Assembly (NCBI GenBank): GCA_038225095.1
Contig: JBBREZ010000244.1
Coordinates: forward strand, 1-10,204
DNA from: JAPLGZ01 sp038225095
GTDB lineage: Bacteria > Chloroflexota > Anaerolineae > Caldilineales > Caldilineaceae
Direction: 5' to 3'
DNA length: 10,204 nucleotides
A program made the translations under genes and the position numbers. Positions 6,273 through 10,204 of this stretch are shown here, piece by piece. Below the pieces are notes generated by a model. The model was not told where the DNA came from and did not search any database. It worked only from the letters and a program-made list of their open reading frames with translations. Within the stretch, counting starts at the first letter, position 1. The number at the start of each line of letters is the position of its first letter.

Positions 6273-7832
6273 TTACTTCTCTGCCTCCACACTCGCCAAG
6301 TCAATGCTAGCTGGGCCATCAATCACGCGCCCGTACGCATCAAAACGCGAGCCATGACAGGGACAATCCCAACTTTTCTCTGCCGAATTCCAGGCCACCA
6401 CGCAGCCCAGATGCGTGCAGAGGGCCGAGTGTTCGTGCAATGCACCCTTTTCGTCGCGATAAATTGCCACTTTGCTCAGGCCGCGCCGCACGATAGCCCC
6501 GTCACCCAGCTGGATCTGCTCAACGCTGGCGACATCGCCGCCAGTGACCAGATCTTTATACTGCACGGCCGTGTTGAGATTTTCGGCGGCTATTTCGCGG
6601 GCGGCGCTGAAAGAGCTCATGCGCCGTGCCGGGTTATAGAGTGTTGACCATTGGTTGGGGCGGCCCAGAATCAAATCAGTGATCAGCAGGCCGGCAATCG
6701 TGCCGTGGGTCATACCCATGCCCGAATCACCGGTTGCAATGTAAATATAGGGCGCATCGCCTGGGTTGGGACCGATCAACGCCAATCCATCCGCTGGCTC
6801 TTGCACCTGGCCGGACCAGCGAAAGTCAATCTGTTCCATCATGGGGAAACGCTCGCGCCCCCACGCTTCCAGCCGCGCATAACGGACATCCGCATCATCG
6901 GCCTGCCCCGTTTTGTGGTCTTCGCCACCGATAATCAGCACGTCGTAGGCGGCATCTGTTGCCTTGTCGTTTTGTAACCGGACGTAATGGTATGGGTCTG
7001 GCGTATCCCAGAAAAGGCCTAACGGCACACTGTTGCGCGGCACGCGGGCGCCAATCACATAGGTGCGATAGGCCGCCTGGCGCATGTGAATTGCAAACAG
7101 ATCCGACCAATGATCATTGATGGGTGTGTTGGTCGCCACCACTACTTGGTCGGCTGTCACTGTAGGGCCATTGTCGGTGGCAACGCGCGCCGGTGGCCCC
7201 GGCTCAATTTGATCGGATGCCCGTGTACGACAAAAGATTCGTCCACCGTTACGCGTAATAGCCTGCGCCAACCCTGTCAGGTATTTCAAAATGTGGATCT
7301 GGCCCTGGTCGGGAAAGCGTAGACAGGGGCCCGTATCAAACGTTGTGAGCGGGGCGCGCGCAAGTTGCTCAACATCCTGAAAGCCAGCGCGTTGCACAGC
7401 GGCCAGTTCATTATCTAGAATGTCGGTTTTCTCACCAGGTGGGACGAACAGATAGCCGTCCAATCGTTGGAAATCGCAATCGATATGTTCGCGCTGGACA
7501 ATGGCTTCGATTTGATTGATGGCGGCCGTGTGACTTTCGTATGCCAGCCGCGCGCCTTGCTCACCGTGCATCTTTTCAATTTCGACATAGCGGTCGTCAA
7601 TGGCATTAGTCAAATGGGCGGTTGTACGGCTTGACTCACCGCCGCCAATCGGGCCATCGTCGAGCACGACAACTGCTTTACCAGCTTGGGTCAGGAGATA
7701 GGCGGTGGTCAACCCGGCAATGCCGGCGCCGATCACACAAACATCCGTTTGTATATCTTCTGTCAGCGCGTCGAAGTGGGGCGTTTCAACGCTCATCCAG
7801 ACCGAGGTGCTTTGCCCCCAATCGTTATTCAT
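6273..7832 (-). CDS. FAD-dependent oxidoreductase with C-terminal Rieske [2Fe-2S] domain
   Basis: This 519-aa, presumably cytoplasmic flavoprotein fuses two domains. The N-terminal D-amino-acid-oxidase (DAO) fold carries the dinucleotide motif GAGIAG (35-40) and an acidic end of the second strand (VVVLDDG, D58). The second FAD signature, IATGDSGMGMTHGTIAG, lies near residue 370. The C-terminal Rieske domain has C472 and H474 (CTHLGC) and C490 and H493 (CPCH) as cluster ligands. C477 and C492 correspond to the disulfide pair of bc1/b6f-type Rieske proteins. The layout matches the Bacillus YhfW type, whose substrate is not established. The ATG is backed by AGGGAG six bases upstream. It lies 65 bases after a 117-aa gene on the same strand, probably co-transcribed. 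Electrons likely pass between flavin and cluster, but donor and acceptor are unknown. No signal peptide is seen. Confidence 0.93.
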   Translation of the reverse strand: MNNDWGQSTSVWMSVETPHFDALTEDIQTDVCVIGAGIAGLTTAYLLTQAGKAVVVLDDGPIGGGESSRTTAHLTNAIDDRYVEIEKMHGEQGARLAYESHTAAINQIEAIVQREHIDCDFQRLDGYLFVPPGEKTDILDNELAAVQRAGFQDVEQLARAPLTTFDTGPCLRFPDQGQIHILKYLTGLAQAITRNGGRIFCRTRASDQIEPGPPARVATDNGPTVTADQVVVATNTPINDHWSDLFAIHMRQAAYRTYVIGARVPRNSVPLGLFWDTPDPYHYVRLQNDKATDAAYDVLIIGGEDHKTGQADDADVRYARLEAWGRERFPMMEQIDFRWSGQVQEPADGLALIGPNPGDAPYIYIATGDSGMGMTHGTIAGLLITDLILGRPNQWSTLYNPARRMSSFSAAREIAAENLNTAVQYKDLVTGGDVASVEQIQLGDGAIVRRGLSKVAIYRDEKGALHEHSALCTHLGCVVAWNSAEKSWDCPCHGSRFDAYGRVIDGPASIDLASVEAEK

Positions 7833-7897
7833 GCTTGCTCCCTGATTTTATGTGAAATTTGGTCGATCCCAATTCGTACTCGCATGGGCCAGGTGGG

Positions 7898-8251
7898 CTA
7901 GTTGCTGATCAATTGGCTTGTAGCGGGCCCATCCAGATCGGGGGCGACGGTATGTTGGCCCCGTTGATTGAGGAGGGCGACCACCCGCCGATTTTCCATC
8001 GAAATATTCGCATCTGCTTTGACTGCCGTGGCAATAATCTGTTCTGCTGGCGATAACGTAGCCAACTCTGCGGGCGTCAATTCCTCTAAAATCCGGATTT
8101 CACCGGTTTGCTGGATTTCCGCTGCGTAGGCTGCTACTTGTTCTGGCGTTAAAATGGTGCCGAGCAACGTTGCATAACGTTCGTAGCCTTCAAGCATCTC
8201 CGGGTCATGGACCGACGCTAAATTTACTAAGGCATCATAGATGACACTCAT
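7898..8251 (-). CDS. Hypothetical protein, 117 aa, upstream of FAD-Rieske gene
   Basis: I do not recognise the family. The protein is soluble-looking and predicted mostly helical, with no membrane segment, signal peptide or cysteine. Three short similar helix-start motifs occur: LTPEQ (34-38), LTPAEL (58-63) and LSPAEQ (66-71). After them comes an ISMENRRVVALLNQRGQ stretch (83-99). The tail is Pro/Asp-containing and probably flexible. The start is well supported: ATG with AGGAG six bases upstream, downstream of a plausible promoter at 8290-8316. It is the first gene of the likely operon with the FAD-Rieske oxidoreductase, so it may act with or regulate that enzyme, but this is only position-based inference. 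Confidence 0.8.
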   Translation of the reverse strand: MSVIYDALVNLASVHDPEMLEGYERYATLLGTILTPEQVAAYAAEIQQTGEIRILEELTPAELATLSPAEQIIATAVKADANISMENRRVVALLNQRGQHTVAPDLDGPATSQLISN

Positions 8252-8289
8252 ACGTTTCTCCTTTTAACGGTTGGCTCTTTTGCCTGTCT

Positions 8290-8316
8290 GGTATAGAACA
8301 TAAAAAAATGAGTCAA
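8290..8316 (-). promoter_or_regulatory. Possible sigma70-type promoter for the 117-aa/FAD-Rieske operon
   Basis: On the minus strand TTGACT (8316-8311) and TATACC (8295-8290) are separated by 15 bases, mostly a T-run. The spacing is shorter than the optimal 17, so this is a weak call. It lies about 40 bases upstream of the ATG at 8251. Confidence 0.35.
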
Positions 8317-8426
8317 AGGTAGCCTATACGATAGCATGAAATAAAAGGCGTGGCTATAGAACGAGGTAGAGCCCATAGGTCTAGATTAAGATAGACTCCA
8401 TACACAACTCAACAAGCCTGCTCCGC

Positions 8427-9467
8427 TTACGCTTCGATGGCTGGATTAGCGGCCAGAATGGCTTCTGTCACCGTCCAAAGCTCGGGGAGAAACGCCTTGA
8501 CTTGTTCGCTGCGCCGCTGAAGATCCGCAAACGAAGTGATGCCCAGATCGGCGAGCAGTTGCTGATAGCCGGCACTAAACCTGTGCTGCATCGCTACTGG
8601 CGCATCATGGTAGAGCACCTTCTGACACCTGGCATAAGTAGCTACGATCCAGAAGATGGCCTCTCGATGATAGCCTTCCTCGATCAGCGCCCGACTGCCG
8701 TCAATCGCGATCGGGCGAGCCAGTTCGCTAATGTCGGCAGCGAAAAAGAAAGGTGTTTTAACCAGCGTTTTGGTGACATCAAACACCTCAGTGAGCGCGG
8801 CCAGATGCTGTTCAACCTGCACCCGGCTCATCTGGGCACAGCCTAATAGCTCTAGTAAGGGTTCGTAAAAATCCAAGTAATGATAGTCCGCCAGGAGTTC
8901 GCGCACGGCCACATAGCGCCGCCGCACCGTTGGGTTTTTTAGACCAGCCACGAGCAGCACATGCGTCGTCACGCCCGTTGCGAACAGCCAAGCGGTCACC
9001 TGATCGTGGAAAGGCTCTGCCTCGTTCAACGATTGGAGATTTTGCAAGACCTTGTTCTTGGCGTGTTCGCAACGCCGGTAGACCCACGGCTGTTTGGCAT
9101 ATGCTTTGGACACAGCCGCCTGAAGTTTCGTCAATTGGCCTGCTGGGTCCACAATAATGCTGGGTGTGCTAAAACTGCCAGCCATTTGATAATCGCCCAA
9201 CATCTGCTCAGGTGACTCAAGCTGATTGATTGACAGATAGGAGACTTCAAGCATCACGTCCTGATAGATGAACTTCCCAAGCTTAACCGGTAGATTGGCA
9301 GTGGCAAGGACGACCATTACATCCATATCGGAGGTGGCTGAAAGGGTGGTATCATCGGAGAGCCAATTCGTCGAACCGTGGTAGAAGGCCCCAGTAAAGT
9401 CGGGTATTTTAATGCCTTCCTCCATCACCCATTGGCGAGCCACCGCTTTAGCTTCTTTGACTAGCAT
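8427..9467 (-). CDS. Nucleotidyltransferase-fold protein
   Basis: The N-terminal part matches the DNA polymerase beta-type nucleotidyltransferase fold: YHGSTNWL with G31-S32, then a loop, then SDMDVMVVL with D47 and D49 as the metal-binding pair. A possible third acidic residue is E74 in VMLEVSYLS. The loop between GS and DxD is a little longer than usual. Residues about 125-346 are predicted helical, as in aminoglycoside- or lincosamide-type nucleotidyltransferases. No close family can be named from sequence alone, so antibiotic modification, tRNA/protein nucleotidylation or another role all remain open. The ATG has a strong AGGAGG six bases upstream. No partner gene (such as a HEPN or MNT antitoxin partner) is adjacent: the neighbours on both sides are over 170 bases away. 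Confidence 0.75.
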   Translation of the reverse strand: MLVKEAKAVARQWVMEEGIKIPDFTGAFYHGSTNWLSDDTTLSATSDMDVMVVLATANLPVKLGKFIYQDVMLEVSYLSINQLESPEQMLGDYQMAGSFSTPSIIVDPAGQLTKLQAAVSKAYAKQPWVYRRCEHAKNKVLQNLQSLNEAEPFHDQVTAWLFATGVTTHVLLVAGLKNPTVRRRYVAVRELLADYHYLDFYEPLLELLGCAQMSRVQVEQHLAALTEVFDVTKTLVKTPFFFAADISELARPIAIDGSRALIEEGYHREAIFWIVATYARCQKVLYHDAPVAMQHRFSAGYQQLLADLGITSFADLQRRSEQVKAFLPELWTVTEAILAANPAIEA

Positions 9468-9515
9468 GTTTCCTCCTGCCTTTACGTTATTCTATTCATG
9501 TTACGAGCTAGCTGT

Positions 9516-9605
9516 GTAGGGTGGGTCAGCGGCAGCACGATCACGGATGGAACGCTCAGGTGGAGCGGCTGACCCATCCTACGCCACTGTGCGTAGGGTG
9601 AGTTA
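9516..9605. repeat. GTAGGGTGGGT-type REP hairpin plus half copy
   Basis: GTAGGGTGGGTCAGC (9516-9530) pairs with GCTGACCCATCCTAC (9568-9582), 14 Watson-Crick pairs and one G-T, around a 37-base loop. A second, incomplete start of the same motif, GTAGGGTGAGTTA, follows at 9593-9605 without a partner. Repeats beginning GTAGGGTGGGT and ending in ACCCAnCCTAC are common extragenic palindromes in many bacterial phyla, which fits a transposase-mobilised REP-type unit. Confidence 0.7.
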
Positions 9606-9655
9606 TTCTAGAAAATCTGGACAGAAATAGTTACTCAGCTCTTGCGGGATATCCA

Positions 9656-9733
9656 CTAGGTTCTGTTAACATTTCACCTGAGTGAGCTGCACGCGCTCGC
9701 TCGTGAGCCCTCGCCAATGTTAGCCGAACCTAG
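9656..9733. repeat. Imperfect inverted repeat, 18-bp arms
   Basis: The arm at 9656-9673 (CTAGGTTCTGTTAACATT) and the arm at 9716-9733 (AATGTTAGCCGAACCTAG) are reverse complements at 16 of 18 positions, separated by 42 bases that contain GCTCGCTC-like partial repeats. The 3' arm's CGCCAATGTTAG resembles the arms of the inverted repeat at 4394-4510. The pattern suggests a small non-autonomous element of about 80 bp, with no visible target duplication. Confidence 0.55.
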
Positions 9734-9802
9734 AAATTCAGACGCCCAGGCCGTTTTGGATCTGGTCAAGTGTAGGTCGGGCTGCATTGCATGTTTAGCC
9801 GT

Positions 9803-10204
9803 TTAGCCTTTGTTCGTTTCCACCGAGGCGGGCGCCAGGATTTTGCCCAGTGCCTGGATGCAGGCAATCAAATTGCGTTGAGAGAGCCCAGCGCCATGCG
9901 TCACCGTTAAGGTGTTGCTCACGATCAGATCGCCGGCCGGATCGCGCGAAGAGATAATGATCACTGGGATTGCGCGGATGGCTGGATCGCGCGCCTTTTC
10001 TTCCAACACCTGAAAGCCGTTCATCCCAGGCATCATCAAGTCGAGCAGCATCACATCCGGTCGCCGGCTGCGCAACATACTTAAGGCGCGCTGCCCGGTC
10101 GTCACTTGCAGGACAGCATAGCGCTGTTCGTTGGCTTCGAGCATGCGGGCGAACAGGTGTAACTCATCTTCTTCATCATCCACGAGCAGAATGGTTTTCA
10201 CTGC
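9803..10204 (-). CDS. Response-regulator receiver domain (partial, runs off right edge)
   Basis: This is a CheY-like receiver domain. Counting from the GTG at 10201, the acidic pocket is D8-D9 (LLVDDEED) and the phospho-acceptor is D54 in DVMLLDLMMPGMNGFQ. The switch residue is S84 or S85 (VIIISSRD). The conserved Lys-Pro of beta5 is absent: the chain reads SNTLTVTHGAGLSQRNLIAC. A short tail ends at residue 132, so no output domain follows. The frame stays open through the GTG to the last base of the window, and no ribosome site can be seen. It is therefore probably the C-terminal receiver of a longer hybrid histidine kinase or tandem receiver protein; a stand-alone receiver starting at the GTG is the alternative. 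Confidence 0.85.
   Translation of the reverse strand, partial: AVKTILLVDDEEDELHLFARMLEANEQRYAVLQVTTGQRALSMLRSRRPDVMLLDLMMPGMNGFQVLEEKARDPAIRAIPVIIISSRDPAGDLIVSNTLTVTHGAGLSQRNLIACIQALGKILAPASVETNKG

Larger units (their letters stand above)
9468..9802. other. Repeat-rich spacer upstream of the nucleotidyltransferase gene
   Basis: No gene is supported between the receiver stop and the nucleotidyltransferase start. The spacer holds two separate palindromic elements, listed individually, and a short direct repeat TTTAGCCG/TTTAGCC near 9793-9807 at the receiver gene's end. Confidence 0.45.

Overview
The window looks like chromosomal DNA from a free-living, non-pathogenic bacterium, most probably a Chloroflexota (Chloroflexia-like) species. 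This placement rests on protein style and is not proven: a C-terminal receiver tail without the usual Lys-Pro motif, a Rieske-FAD fusion oxidoreductase, and a small membrane protein carrying an RPWMTIP-type motif next to a DedA gene. No rRNA or tRNA is present to confirm it. Base composition is close to balanced, and the intergenic spaces are long and full of palindromes.

Layout. The left edge (1-323) has no supported gene but holds a hairpin-rich repeat. A CPBP-family membrane protease (minus strand, ending at 324) and polyphosphate kinase ppk1 (plus strand, 1857-4118) are divergent across a roughly 400-bp control region. A second, inverted copy of the left-edge repeat lies just after ppk1, so the pair brackets this two-gene block. 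After it comes about 230 bp of dense palindromes (4302-4510).

The next minus-strand group, in transcription order, is a small single-pass membrane protein gene and then a DedA-family membrane protein gene. The small gene is broken. A 94-bp sequence with imperfect terminal inverted repeats, flanked by a 10-bp direct repeat, splits it. Removing the insert and one repeat copy restores a single 147-codon frame that overlaps the dedA start by 11 bases. This small MITE-like (non-autonomous) insertion is the clearest event in the window.

A gene-poor stretch (5701-6272) follows, with one strong hairpin and a 59-codon coding-like remnant that has no start codon. Then, on the minus strand, a 117-aa protein of unknown function lies upstream of a 519-aa FAD-dependent oxidoreductase with a C-terminal Rieske [2Fe-2S] domain, probably one operon. 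A stand-alone nucleotidyltransferase-fold protein (8427-9467) lies upstream of that. Another repeat-rich spacer (9468-9802) precedes a response-regulator receiver domain that runs into the right edge, probably the C-terminal end of a longer signalling protein.

The genes do not form one obvious pathway: phosphate/energy storage (ppk1), membrane maintenance (DedA, CPBP), redox (FAD-Rieske) and signalling (receiver). I see no defence system, CRISPR array, integron, phage or complete transposon. The noteworthy content is the small-repeat biology and the disrupted DedA partner.
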